Below are positions 34,871 through 47,649 of a stretch of 64,000 nucleotides of DNA, piece by piece (the stretch's first letter is position 1; the number at the start of each line of letters is the position of its first letter). Made by a program: the position numbers and the translations under genes. The DNA is from Metallyticus violacea (Eukaryota > Arthropoda > Insecta > Mantodea > Metallyticidae), in the NCBI GenBank assembly GCA_030762175.1, contig CM060840.1, positions 44,358,001 through 44,422,000 of the forward strand, in the 5' to 3' direction. The notes beneath the pieces were generated by a model. It ran no database searches. It saw only the letters and a list, made by a program, of their open reading frames with translations, and was not told where the DNA came from.

Positions 34871-37452
34871 ACATTTATCTTGGTTTTCAATATGGACTGT
34901 TTTCTGCGGAAAAGAAATATCAAGAATATCTTACCTCTTTCAGGTAGCTTGTATTGCTCAGAAGCAGTTGCACTTGATAAAACTTCTTGTACGTCACATC
35001 AAGCATTAGAATCGGTTACCCTTATAATGGGGTCATTAAGGCAGGCTGTATTTCGTTTAATATTATTTAGGTATTCTATTCCTGTTCATTCTCTATATGT
35101 GATCTATCTATTCCTGTAATCGAAAATTGTATTATTTTTATTATCTATTTGACCCTGTTCCCCGATTTCCTCTTTTTTAATCCTATTCAAGTAATATTTC
35201 TGCTGCTTGATCTCTATTTTCGCACTTAACTGCCATAGCTAGCGGCCGGATTTAAGTCATAACGCCTCTTTTTAAATATTGACCATCAGAAAGGATCTAA
35301 GTGCATAAAAATGTATTTGTGAATTGTGAAACATTATGGGAAGATTTTATTTTTGCCTTTTTGTATGCCGCTGCCCATTTCGTACTATTATGACTTTTTT
35401 TAAAATTATTTTCTTATTTTTTGCAAATTTTCTACTACTGTGGTTTAGTGCTTCATTGGTAACGAGTGGAAAGTAATTTTTTGCGGCTGATTTCATTTTA
35501 TGAAGTAACTGTTCTATGCGGTATTCGTTTCTGAGCTGCCTACCTCAGTTTGCATTATTGACTTATCACTGCAGTTTCAGCACAGCATGGTTTTGATTGC
35601 AAGGACGCGATAAAGAAAATCTTGTTTATACTATCGTATCATAATGTAACTGATGCCTACCTAATTTTAGAACTGAAAGTAGCAGTATGGCGACATTGGA
35701 TTAAAAATATTAAAGATTAGTGCTGCACCATTTACTTTGCACCACTATTTTATAAATTACAACTTAAAGTAGCAGTCTTGCTATGTGACACAATTTAATA
35801 GAATAAATGTACGAACAAGGCATAAATATATCATAATGTTGAACATTTCATTACCTTCGATTTCTCCAGAAAATACGCTCACATAACATTTTCACTAAAT
35901 GTCCTGACTTTTTCTTCTTCACCAAGCTGTGATTTCTTTTTAATTAACCATCATATCATTTAGCTACTAAATGTTTCAATAAGATCAATAATAACTAACA
36001 AAACACTTAACGTGTAATTATACAAACATATGAACAAATACTAATCGATTCGATACTTCTAGTTCTCGTTATTTTTAACTTTCCAAATTAAAATAACTTA
36101 CAATAAATTAAAAATGAACAATATGGTAGCATAAAAATAGTATGTGACATACCTATTGAAAGGCTCATTGCGATCGTCGGTGAAATTTAATCACACTCGG
36201 ATGCGCAATACGTGCCTTTTAACACTTATGTTACAATATATTATTAAATGTCGCTTGTCCGTAATGAAAACGAGCCTCTATTTCTAATTAGCCGTCATAA
36301 ATGTTTATTAGATACGGACCGTGTTGAATTTTCCGGTAGCATCGCTTGTTAGAATCAACAAGGATGATCTGCTTTCACATTCTCACAATGTTAGTATACA
36401 AATAAGTGTTTAAAATATACGAATAATTATTTAAATTGTTTTATTATACTAAAATAAAAATAAAGAAAGAAATTACAGACAACTTTGGCAACTGATAATT
36501 TAAAACATTACTTTTTTCAATTTTATGGACGTTGCGTTAAATTCAATTTTAGTTACTAGTAATAGTATGTATATATACTATACGCCTGAACATTTGATCT
36601 CTAGTCATAACCCATATTTCAATGTCGTACAATAAGTTGAAACTGCCACTCTTGTATAAAAGTTAAATTTAGTTCCTATCCTTGTTCTATTTTTTTAATG
36701 TATGAATAATTATTGGCTTCTAGTTCATTATTAATATCCTAATTACATGAGATTAAGCAGCCAAAAATAGCATATTGTGATAACATTTTATAATCTTATG
36801 TTTCATTCCGTGAGTAAATGTTTTAAAAACACGAGTGAAGCGAGAATATTGTCGATTTTCTAATGAATTACTCTGGAGTCAATGCGTTCTTTTATTATAC
36901 TGAAAGAAATTTAGTCAAACTGAAAAGACTGAACTGTCACTAATATCAAGAATATCCTAAGACACTTATCAGTAGGAATACGACAAATTCATTAATCTGA
37001 TAAACAGTAAAACTATTATGGATATTTTAGAAACTTCAGTGTTGGCATATATTTCAGAATAGGTTGAGAATTATCAAATTTTACTAATTTGGTAACTAGT
37101 ATTAATTTAATAAAGTTTTATTCATTTTGAAATAATGCATTCCGCATTTAATATGAAAGATTGATTCTGTTTTCAGCAATGCATAAATTGTTTCCTTTGG
37201 CATGTTTGTTTAGATTGTTGTAGTGTATTTATTATTGGGAGACAAATCCGTTAATAAGGATTTCCGTAGTGGCGGTTGATTGTCACAAAATTTCCAGAAG
37301 CAAATCTTATGCTTTAACCAGATTGGTGTTTGAGATTTCCCTCGTGGGAAATCCTAGGTAAGTTTTAGCTAGGAATAGGGCGTATCGTGTGTCACATTTT
37401 CCTCTAGCTCGGAACTATGTAAGGTAAGGTATGAAGCAATTGTTAACACTCA
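34871..37452. other. Gene-free AT-rich stretch
   Basis: No feature recognised across 2.6 kb. Confidence 0.5.
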
Positions 37453-37787
37453 TGTTGGTCCTGGTGGTGTAGTGGTTACCATACTTGTAGTGTTACCATA
37501 CTTGTAGTGGTTACCATACTTGCCTTCTAAACCCAAAACGCGGGTTCGAACCCGGCCAGGACCGATGGATTTTTTCGGGCGTAAAAATCCTAAGTATGGC
37601 TTCCTTCGGAAGGGAAGTAAAGCCGTGGGTCCCGTGTCGTACATTTGCGACACGAAAAAGAACCTCAAGCCTGAAAGAGAGGCCTCTGAGCAAAATTTGT
37701 CGGCCGTTTCACGCCCCGAGTTGAATGGAACGCTGATGACCTGAGATGTTAAAGAGCGTCCATAAATAAATCAATCAAAAAAAAAAA
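37453..37787 (+). mobile_element. tRNA-derived SINE, family A, complete copy
   Basis: Flanked by the perfect 11-bp direct repeat gttaacactca (37,442-37,452 and 37,788-37,798). The head begins tggtcctggtggtgtagtgg and ends gggttcgaacccggccagga followed by cc. GGTCCTGG pairs perfectly with CCAGGACC, like a tRNA acceptor stem. The A-box segment tagtggttaccatacttg occurs three times in tandem (37,470-37,522). The body and tail (taaataaatcaatcaaaaaa) match the four other copies. It is the reference copy for the family. Retroposition by an unidentified LINE is inferred. Confidence 0.93.
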
Positions 37788-37798
37788 GTTAACACTCA

Positions 37799-40654
37799 GT
37801 CTTTTATAACCTGGACCTGGAAGAATGTAATAAACGTTATAATATGATCTAGCGAAAGACAAGAGTTCTGCTTTAACAAAATAATTCCCTTTCGTATTTG
37901 CAGCCAAGCTAGTAGTCATTTAGGAGAACATCGTATAGCTACGTGAGCAAAGGAATAAATTCGTGATGATATTATTAATAATATGTCCTTCTTAACTGTT
38001 GTGCTTGATGGTGCATTCTTTAGAACTTCAATTAAATAAATACCCACATCGTTCATGTATTATGTTCCATAACTGTTTACTATTTACAGTATCAACTGCG
38101 TAATAAAATTGTAAGTGTTATTTTAAAGCGATATACACATACATTCACTCTTTCAACGAATAAAACGTTGTGTGTTGAGTAACTTCAAATCTGTTATGAC
38201 ATTAATGCTGTAACAAACACTGGGTTTGTGTTATTAAAAAGTGTGCATATTTCATCGCGTTAATTATGAGCTTTCTGTATTAAAAACGAAAAGCGCTAAC
38301 GCGGGCTCAATAGAGAATTATTTATGTTATTTTTCAATGTCATCCGGCATTTGTTAAATCATTTGTTTCCATGTCGCTAATTAAGTCGTGTAAAGTGCAT
38401 ATTTAACGCCAACTTCAGTGAGTCTACTGTACACCGGAGTAATTTTGAGCTCGTTATCTCCTTGCAGTTCCTCTACCACATCTTTTGTTTCCTGTTCGTG
38501 CTCTCGCCAAATTCAGCACCTTGTTTGCAATCAGCAGTGTCCAATGGTTAGCCGCCGAAACCTCCACGCAAAGTGGTCATTCTCAGAAGTTCTACAGAGT
38601 GTTAAAGCCTGTGCTTTATATGCAAGCGTCTCGAGTATTGTAGCCAACTTAATTAAGAACAATTTCAGACAGAATTAATTTATTTTTAATTCTTGCAATG
38701 CATATGGCTAAAAGCAATGTTTTTATGATATACATTTCAAAACTTTCCATTCTGAATAACTACTTATTTAAAATAAGTTTTACTTAAACAATAGTTGATT
38801 TTCATGCCGAGAGATTTTTTTTAATGTTGATTACATTTTAGTTTTTATCCTCTCACCTCCAGCCAGCCTCACCTTGAATTTCAAATGGCACACCTACATT
38901 TTTATGATTAAAATTTAAATAGGCTTCAATTTTATCACATTTGTTGCTTTCTATCGTTGTTTGGCAACCAGGCCTGTTATTATTGCTATATGAATTTTGG
39001 ACTAATTAAAAATAAATTAGTTTTAGAATGAAAAAATATTTTGTTAAAATTATAATTATTAATATGACAGTAGGACAACCTATTTTGGTATTCCTAGCTT
39101 GCATTCTGTTGTTTCTTGGAGGGTATACACTATTTTGAAACAATTCATTACCAAAACACAACTAGGAGTATTTCATTAAATGCTAAGTAGTTTTATATTA
39201 TACTGTCCAAATTAAAACAACAATTACCATAATCCAAATTTCCAGGCAACGATTAAAAAACAAGATGTGATGACGATTGTACTTCTTTAAAATTTAAACC
39301 TCAAAAGGTAGGGATACAATTTGAAATTTGAGAATAGGGATGACTGAGGTGAAAAGCGAAACCTAAAATTTAATTAATATTATATTTAAAATTTCCCCTC
39401 AATCTCTAAAGTTGTTAAATTAAATGTATGTTAATTACTTCGTTATTTGGACTGGGAAGAATAGAAATGAAAACCTGTACATACTTTTATTATACCATAC
39501 GCCACGTTTGCTTCCTGTAAACTTATATTTCATAATTCATATCATTTTACTTTATATTAAACTTCAAATTTATATAACCAATTACAATATCATTTCCTGC
39601 ATTTTATCGGTCAACACCACTTAAGGAATATAATATATTTCAGAAAAAATATTTTAATTGTTTCTTTTCACTCTTATCTTTGATCTGTAACAGCGTATCG
39701 CAGAAAGCATTGCAGCAATTGATGGTGTTATGTTACGTGTATGGCAGGAACTTTACTAAGCTTACAGGAAAACGTCATACTGCATTGATTATTCTACTTT
39801 ACAATTCAACCCACTTTTGTGTAGTTATTTTGCAAAAAATCATTTATTCAAATGCTGGAAATTGTGGAATTTTATTAGGAAGAGCTAAAGACATATGTGT
39901 ATTCTGATGGGAAAAGTTCATGTGCACCGTTGTTGGAATAAATTTAATATGTTAATCTTGTGCAACGAACGTTTCCACGGGAGTTCTACGCTGGAAGACG
40001 AGGCAATGAAAAAACTGTAAACTTGTTGATCAAGACAGCCCAGCAACTGGAGTGGAAGATTTCCAATGAAGTGAAGACAGGGAACGTATTTCGTATACGC
40101 GAAGCACAAGAAAATCAGTCCGGTACCCCATTTCCTGTAAGTTCTTTGCTTCGTCTTGTGTACTTGGTTGGACATACTGTAAGCGATATGTGCTACTATA
40201 AACGCAAAGCAGGTACCGTACAGAATGAACAAAAGGGGATACTGCTGAATGTCTTAATATGTAAAATTATTACTATTAGTTATCAGCGTCTATAAGTGGA
40301 GGCATTGTCATTAAATGCATTGATTTCTATAGATATGAGGTTGGGCGAAAACTGCTCTCAAGCATTACAACCGCTTGGACCTATAGTAATACCAATGTAA
40401 TTAAAAGTTACTTATTTTATAAAAAATTTGTGCACATATTTTTACTACTATAATAATATCTGTAGAAGTTTTTAATAATACACCCTAGACCTGAGGTTTT
40501 GCATCTGGTGAGTCCAGGGCAAATATCCATCCTCTCCCGAACCGGGAAATTTTTCACCAATGACTCAACCTGTGTGAAATTGGAAGGCGCAGCTAGTCAT
40601 ATGAATGCATCAGCCTACAGACAGAAGTTTCCGAATGGAGTTATATAATCTTCA
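37799..40654. other. Gene-free stretch
   Basis: A 111-codon forward frame at 39,960-40,295 has ordinary composition for its first 60 codons, then gtaagt (a possible splice donor) near 40,137. It matches no family I recognise. The remainder is AT-rich with nothing supported. Confidence 0.4.
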
Positions 40655-41990
40655 AATCTTCATCGATTCTATTTTCTAGGCATGTATGTCTGTTAACGCT
40701 ACAGTGGCCGCACATTTTTTTTCTCGACGAAACTCGGAACATAAGATCAATTAACAAGTGATTCATTAAACAATAAAATTGAACCGCTCGGGGTGGGGAT
40801 TAACCTAAGCGAAAATTTAAAAATTGCTCTATCGACCGCACTTTTTTTTTTCCTCGACGAAAAGTGATCTGCACTGAGTTTCTGAAAATCAGATTATTAT
40901 GAGTGGGGGTGTACATGAAACACAAAATTTAATATATATGTATGTGTGTAAACTTTTTTGCAATGAAACTCGGTATATACCATTTAAATAAAATAAGTAA
41001 AAGGTTTCTGTAACCGCCACGGGTGACCGAGGTCGTTAAGGTGCGTACTCATGAGCGGGAGGTCTGGGGTTGGAATCCCAATAAAACCATCCTTCCTGAG
41101 TGAGACTTTTTCCAGGTTTTCCTCAGTCCTCATAAATGGCAAATGCCGGGGAGGTACCCTAACATAAGCCTGGAATGCTTCTTTCCTTTAAAAAAATCCT
41201 TCCCCAATTTACCATTTCATTTCATGTATTATCAGTGTGCACCGTCTGTGATGCCTTAGTAGTAAAAACGGGCGTTAAACACTAAAAAACCAGAAAAAAA
41301 AAATTTCTGATATTCAGGGATATCGGACCACAAGGATTTGAGATATATCTGAAAACAATTTTTGTAATCGCCGGGGACGACGATTAAGATGGCCTGGGAA
41401 AATGCTATTGTTAGCATTAACAAATGGTATTTCGGTCAAGCGATAAACACGTTGGTGTCATGTGAAAGAGTAGGGGGGATAGTTTGTGCATGCGCATGGA
41501 CAAATATATGGACTTATTCTTACAGGCAGCGGCGGTACTGTCGCTTCAGTACCGAACGGCAGCGGAAAAAGCGAATTCCAGGGAATGCTACAAATCTTAA
41601 GCGGTAGTGTATGTATTCTATCAACCTTGGCAGTGTAAAGAGTACAATAAATGCAGGCAGAGAGAACACGGCGCTTTCGGAACACAGAAAAACAAGCAAT
41701 CGTACGCCTAAAGTTAACTATATAGCTCAAACGTTAATCACATTGCGTTTTAGTTGTGCAAATTGGAAACGTTAGGCTAACAATATTGCACGAAAATAAA
41801 ATAATAATGATGCTGGAAAAGCACATACTTTTAATCCCGGAACTTATGTTTTTATTAAATACACATGTATGTCTTCAGTTAGCGTTATTGCTTTTTATTG
41901 CATTCTGCTCTAGCGCTCTGTAATAACCTTCACAAATTCAACTTGCTGGAAATTCCCTTAGTTTATGCAGCTTCTGCGTGACGGACTTTT
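40655..41990 (+). repeat. Array-bearing repeat F, copy 1 (split by a SINE)
   Basis: The left part (40,690-41,012) holds decayed tandem units with the motifs gaaactcggtatataccatt, tttctgaaaatcag, gagtgggggtgtacatgaaa and gctctatcgaccgca. The right part (41,340-41,985) is unique-looking and matches the reversed copy at 60.5-61.1 kb over several hundred bp: the cattaac/gcactaa-tcaagcgataaac segment, gtgtcatgtgaaagagta, gcggaaaaagcgaattccag, and ccttcacaaattcaacttgc. A SINE B insertion separates the two parts. No protein motif. It may be a nonautonomous DNA transposon. Confidence 0.75.
41013..41303 (+). mobile_element. tRNA-derived SINE, family B, copy 3 (longest, inside repeat F)
   Basis: Head cgccacgggtgaccgaggtc, the body with cctcagtcctcataaatggc and ggtaccctaacataagcctg, a middle T/ATTTC segment, and the 3' module ccgtctgtgatgccttagta followed by gtaaaaacgggcgttaaaca and an A run. 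The short direct repeat tttctg lies at both junctions (41,005-41,010 and 41,304-41,309), where the host repeat unit would read gtttctgaaaatcag. Confidence 0.85.
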
Positions 41991-42599
41991 TCATGTCCTT
42001 CTGATTCTGTTTTTTGCCAGTCTCACGGTGATTTATACTCATTTACGAATATGGTTAGAAAATTTGACTTGTTTACAAACGCTATTTTAAATATGAATCA
42101 ACTTGTCTTAAGCAAGCAGAATGTATTCAAACTTTCTGATCAACTTTCTCCTTCCTGAAGCACAGTTCACGATATAGTGCAAATTTAAGTTTTCTTATTC
42201 AGTGCAAAACGAACACAAGCAAAAAGCACCGTTTTAACACAGATAAAAAGAGGTAAATGTCGCAAACATTGAAATTTAGCCAAAAAAAATCTCTAAAATT
42301 AGCAACGGTATGGAAATGTAAAGTGCCCAGTGGTAGTATTGCGCATTGGATGAGGCAACACTAGCGAAAAGTATGCCAGTTGCAGCTTAATACTTGAGGA
42401 AGAAACAGGTGTGTTCATATGCTCCTGCGTACTCTTTGTGTAGATAACAAGATTTAGAAATGGAGCCTGCAGGTATGTTGCATGTTCCGATTGTTGGAGA
42501 TCAAAGGTCGCACATTGATATCGACACTTTACATTGTAAAATCTCCACAGAAATCCAGTCTTCTCAGTGAAGTTGTAGACCATAGTAATGTTTCTGGAT
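41991..42599. other. Gene-free stretch
   Basis: Nothing recognised. A 94-codon reverse frame here has no motif. The left end of the neighbouring transposase relic may reach into this stretch. Confidence 0.4.
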
Positions 42600-43400
42600 G
42601 GGCTGCTTTCGTGTTGGTCGTGTCAGTATAGACGATGACCCAAGATTAGAAAGGCCAAAGACATCAACAGATAATTGAAGCGCGAAACTTGTGGCTCTTC
42701 AAGAAGATCTTCGTGCCGCATGTAAAGGATTCTCAGAAGACACGCAGACTCCACCAGCGTCAGTATCCCATATTTTGGTAAAATGCAGAAAAGAAAAAAT
42801 TGTACGCGATGAGTCCCCACTGATTGTTGAACAGAATGATTGCTGAACAGAACGCAAGGACTTGCTGAAAAGAACTCGAGTTGAAGTCAAACATTATTGT
42901 GTCCAGTAATAGTTATTAATGAAACGTGGATTAGAGACTGTAAGTCGGAGTGGAACAGTGCAACAAGTGGAGAGTTTACCTCCTCCAGGACCAATACAAT
43001 TTCGAAGAGCGCAATCGAAGATCAAGCAAATGGTAATCTTTGATTTAGATTACCAAGAAATCATTATATCAGATAGGTTTATGGGTAGAAAAAGTGTCAC
43101 TGCAGCGTATTATCGTAACTTCTTGCAAAAATTGGCAAAAAAGTATGTAAAATAACCGACTTCATTTGCTCAAGGCTGAGCCGCTTATCCATGACAACGC
43201 TTGCCCGCAAGCCGGGAATGTTGTTGGCAAGTGTTACCTCATCTGCCCTACAAACCTGGACAGGAGTGCACAAACTTCGACTTATTTCTTAAGTTGAAAA
43301 AGCCCATGTTTGCGTCATTTTCTTTCTCTGGAAAAGCTTTCTGTCGCCGCTACTAGAGTCATTTGAGAGAGAAACAGAAGTGGTGCTTTGAGTGGAATGG
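42600..43400 (+). mobile_element. Mariner-like transposase relic (D-D-37-D-like group)
   Basis: Across several frames: GRVSIDDDPRLERPKTSTDN (end of the DNA-binding region), SVSHILVKCRKEK, VINETWI (the first catalytic Asp is Asn here), FRRAQSKIKQMVIFDLDYQ, SVTAAYYRNFLQKLAKK, LIHDNACPQAGNVV (second Asp kept), FDLFLKLKKPM, and LSVAATRVI. The order and motifs are those of the mariner-like group carrying RRA-SKIK and SVTAAYY. The region around the third Asp is damaged. Terminal repeats not found. Confidence 0.75.
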
Positions 43401-43863
43401 CACTGATTCCCAAACAGGGACCTGATCTTTGAGATACAACCAAAAATAAATGTGTAAATAAAAAACAGTGTTTATTATTTATGAATTTACCCCCGTCGTC
43501 CCCAAAAGTACAAGCCGAGGTTTGAAATTATACAGGAAAACATTAGTAATGACATTAAAAACATTACGGTGATCAAATTTAATCATGTGTCAGAATGTAT
43601 TTTCCACGTTCTGTTTAACACCGAGGGAAGAAAAAATCTAGTATCTTGTACATACTTTAGGCTGCGGTATACTCAGTAGCCCAGAGGTAGAGCACCGCAT
43701 GCTCGAACAAGATTTAGAACTAAAGCTCATTATACATATGAAAAGCCAGGTAGAAAATACAATAGAGCACATACCTATAAATAAAACTTCTAGGAAGTCA
43801 AAATTGCGGTTTTGATTAGCAAAAGTGAAACAAGAAATTAATTCAGATATTTACAGTCAATAA
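43401..43863. other. Gene-free stretch with possible tRNA-like A box
   Basis: At 43,677-43,703 the sequence gtagcccagaggtagagcac resembles a tRNA A box, but no B box follows. Otherwise nothing. Confidence 0.3.
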
Positions 43864-43877
43864 CGAAATATCTTTAA

Positions 43878-44131
43878 TTGATTGATTGATTGATTGATTT
43901 GTGGACGCTCTTTAACAGCTCAGGTCATCAGCGTCCCATTCAACTCAGGGCGTGAAACGGCCGACAAATTTTGCTCAGAGGCTTCTCTTTCAGACTTGAG
44001 GTTCTTTTTCGTGCCGTAAATGTACGACGGCTTTACTTCCCTTCCGAAGGAAGCCATACTTACGATTTTAATGCCCGAAAAAATCCATCGGTTGTGGCCG
44101 AGTTCGAACCCGCGATCTTGGGTTTAGGAGG
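43878..44131 (-). mobile_element. tRNA-derived SINE, family A, copy 4, with 14-bp target duplication
   Basis: The perfect direct repeat cgaaatatctttaa lies at 43,864-43,877 and 44,132-44,145. The reverse strand starts within the head (cctaaacccaagatcgcggg, then ttcgaactcggcc), runs through the body, and ends in a tail of (AATC)5. The head is truncated upstream of the B box. The clean duplication makes this one of the younger insertions. Confidence 0.92.
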
Positions 44132-44145
44132 CGAAATATCTTTAA

Positions 44146-44844
44146 GTAAACACAAGATAACAACTGCGACAGACACTCATATATGTATTATAAATATACC
44201 AAAGAATATTTTTGATACAGCAAGTTATACTATGATGATCTAAAATGATAAAGTCTACAGCTGTTAAACTGTATAAATATAAACAGGACACCTTTTCAGT
44301 AAAGTCAGAAATTTTGAAAATGAAAAAGAAGAAAGTTCTGCGTGGCTTCCGAGAAAGAGTTATATAGAAAGTGCCAAAAAGGGGAATGAAACACTTCAGG
44401 TCTACCAAAGGACATACATCAGATTAGACCAAAATAGAAAACATGGCGGCGAGGTTTAAGCAAAGTTTCTTTTATAAAAAAATTGCTAACAGAATAAGGT
44501 TACCTGCACAAAAAAGTGCTCTGCTAGAGAATACCTGATAGCATCTCCAATATAGTCCCTGGTGTGAAAAGGTTAAGATAACACTGAAAAGAGGTAGGAT
44601 GGAGGTTGTTGAAAGAGGCTTAAAACTTAATCCAGTAAAACGAAGTGGAAATTTGCAGCAGGTTGTAATAAAGCGCTGATAGTAAACTCTGGAGTTAAGG
44701 GAAAAGAAGAAGCGAATCTTCACCCACTAAATGCACAAGACGATTAAGTGATCTATGAAGTGTTCAATTTGTAGTAATTTATTACCACAGAAATCTTTAT
44801 TGCTCTAGACACCAGTTGCGTTAAAATGTTTTAAAACTTTAATT
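44146..44844. other. Gene-free stretch
   Basis: Nothing recognised. Confidence 0.4.
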
Positions 44845-45029
44845 GACCGCTCCGTGGTGTAGTGGCGCCGTTTGTGACTATTAATCCGGTGGTCCTGGGT
44901 TCGATTCACGGCCAGGTCAATCTTTCTGAGCAAGGTTTTTTTCTTTATCCTAGGAAGGTGAATGTCAGATAGCGGCGCTAAGCCTTCGATTTTACTTGGG
45001 CCATCATTAATTCATTTCATTTCATTCAT
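44845..45029 (+). mobile_element. tRNA-derived SINE, family C, with (TTCAT)n tail
   Basis: The head is gaccgctccgtggtgtagtg (A box) with gggttcgattcacggccagg (B box), giving a near-complete tRNA-like domain. The body contains ctaggaaggtgaatgtcaga and a tail attcatttcatttcattcat. The tail differs from families A, B and D. A related, more diverged copy is at 4,735. Confidence 0.8.
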
Positions 45030-45366
45030 AACTATTATACATACTTACACCCATGGAATTCAGTCCAATGCACATATGTCGCGAGAAGACCAATGTAGTC
45101 AAACCATAAATAATAAATTACTTAAAAAAACGTTAAACATTACATTAAATGAATTTACAGTCCGTTCACTTCTAAAGTTCACTAGCATTCTAATCTTTTT
45201 CCAGTAAAAGCTTTAGAGTGAGCAGAAATTATGAATGTTAGAGGTTTTTCATATTATTAAGAGTATTTGAGGGTGTATTAATTAATCAACAACAAACTAA
45301 TTAATAAATGATTTTCTCTCACTTTCACACTCCATCGCTGTTGACATAAAGCATGTACACTCTTTG

Positions 45367-45389
45367 ACAACAACAACAACAACAACAAC

Positions 45390-45436
<47 letters not shown>
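45367..45436. repeat. Compound (CAA)n(TAA)n microsatellite
   Basis: About eight CAA units followed by about fifteen TAA units. It lies about 85 bp left of the second 0.8-kb repeat. Confidence 0.95.
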
Positions 45437-45437
<1 letters not shown>

Positions 45438-45520
45438 GAGTCATCTCTTGAACACAAACTTCTTCTAAATCCGTTTCGTTATAGCGCGTGGTTCACATGG
45501 TAACCAGCAAAGGTCACTGC

Positions 45521-46345
45521 AGCAGTTGTATTACACAGCATGCACCAAAGACGCTGTTTAGTATGTGTGATCCGTTAGCTCTGTGCCAGAGTGTGCAGTG
45601 ATGCGGTGATTAAGAACGCAGGTTCGCCTACCGGCATGAAGCACTATTTTTTTTAAATAAACCTTTAGAACATGTTATGGCAAATTAGTTTCATAATATT
45701 GTTTCCCATGCACAGCAAGTCATGACGTTAACATATTTTATAATTATAAATATTTGTTCTATCTAAACGCAATATGCTGCCCAAGCATTCCTTGTACATG
45801 CACGAAGGACAAAAGACGGCTCATGGGCACAAATTCAAGAAACCTGGGATGTTGTAGCCTCTCGTCCGTAGAAATCTGACATCGTCTATGCCCCCGAAGA
45901 TTGAGGGCAGTTATACATGCTGAGGTTTCTGTTTATTTCTACACGTTTTCACTTTAGAAGACAATTTTTTTCTGTTCATGTATTTATTTAGTTATTTGTA
46001 AAGAATACGTTAGTTCGTGATTATGTTTTTGAGTGCAAAGGTAATGTCATAAAACTCAAATGATACGTTAAAATGCAATATGATATTAAGAAAAATAATG
46101 TTCTACATATACACTTATAAAATCAATAATTAAAAACAAACATTGTTGCGCGGGATTTGAACCAGGAGCTTACGCAGAAGAGCATTGCCTTCTAAACTTC
46201 TTGGGCACCGCTACTACCCCTAATCTTTCTCTTTCCATATGCTTATGATTGTGACCATCACGTTTACAGGCAAAGCTCCCATTGCAGTGTGCACTTATGA
46301 ATCTAGCGTTTACGAGCGTTCCGGAAGTTCTTTGATGGGAACGAA
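45521..46345. repeat. 0.8-kb repeat with inward-facing tRNA-like heads, copy 2
   Basis: Aligns with 6,095-6,965 from gcagcagttgtattacac to gcgtttacgagcgttcc. The left head has tgatgcggtgattaagaacg and aggttcgcctaccggc. The right head on the reverse strand has gcccaagaagtttagaaggc and ggttcaaatcccgcgc. Shared interior blocks include ggacaaaagacggctcatgg, gcccccgaagattgagggca and gttatacatgctgagg. No coding frame. Confidence 0.75.
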
Positions 46346-47614
46346 TATATATAATATCCCCTTCAAGGGGTTTACCTACTGAAAGAGATTGCAGAGACGA
46401 GACGGAACGAATTTATATATAACTTTTCAAACATTCTTTGTTCAGTATTGATCATATTGATGAAAATATCTCTTACATTGACTCTTAAGGCTAGTGGTAT
46501 AGGTCAGTTTATGCACAAAGTCAACATTAACACTGAAGCTGCTTCTGCTTTAAAGTGGGCTTGCTATTTAAGTTTACAGGAAACATGCACAATGTTAGAT
46601 ACTTTTTTAACATACGTTTTGTGCAAAACAATCCATTCTCAAGTATAATGAAGAACAATACCCAACAACAAAATTAAATTGAAATGAGAGAAAAATGACA
46701 ATCTCAACGCGCTATGTATATCATAAGGCAGAGCAACAGTAACAAATTTAAGAAAACGAATAATGGTAATAAATTCTTAATGAAAATAAAATTGTAAAAT
46801 ATTTCCATCGCTTTAAAGTACAACAGAAATAAAACAAGGGACTTTATGTATGCCTATAAATGTGTTTTTTATTTATATGATTATTCCTATTAAGTTAAGT
46901 AGAAAGTTATTGGCTGCCCTTCATATGCCATGAAGTTTTGAGCTTAATCTATGATGTTTATGGTAGTTCCCACCCACCTATCTACTTTTCCTACATAGAT
47001 TACTGCACCGTAACTTTTTTATACTTTCCCATCACCATAAAGTTATGAGCACTTAACAGAGAACATTAACAGAGATTGCCATATAGCACACAGTGCCATC
47101 ACAGCTTGATGTGAACTTACACTCAGAGTCCCCATAAAGATATGTACTCGTATTATGCAGACAATTGCAACCATTCTCAAGCGCATATAATCGATTAGCG
47201 GTAGGGTAAAGCGAACTAAGAGGCGATCCTACAAATCACTTGCTGAACATCTGGTTAATATTGAGAGTAAAAGTGTCTTTGGTTATCGTAAAGAGAATAA
47301 GAAACTGGTACTGTCTTCGTTCATATGACGTTTGAAGCATTTTGTTTAATCCTTTTGGATCATTAAATTTTAATTAATGCAAGGTGTTCTGCAATGCAGT
47401 GACAAACAATTATTAAATTTAAATTACTTCCAGCTATCAGCAACAGATTGACCCGATACTGATGTGTCAAAAATCAGATCAAAATAATCGCTACCAAAAA
47501 CAGTTGATTTGGCGATATATCAGACCCCATACAAGGCATTAAGGAAATATTAAAAATAAGGGGGAGTAAATATATTTTATATCGTTTTAATGTTTGAAAT
47601 TTTGTTTATTTTAC

Positions 47615-47649
<35 letters not shown>

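Noticed and set aside
37453..37560. Functional tRNA gene
   Set aside because: The head has tRNA-like boxes and a paired acceptor end, but the A-box part is triplicated and sequence continues into a SINE body. The other tRNA-like heads are likewise SINE heads.
44845..44920. Functional tRNA gene
   Set aside because: Good A and B boxes, but followed by SINE body and tail with no pol III terminator at the tRNA end.
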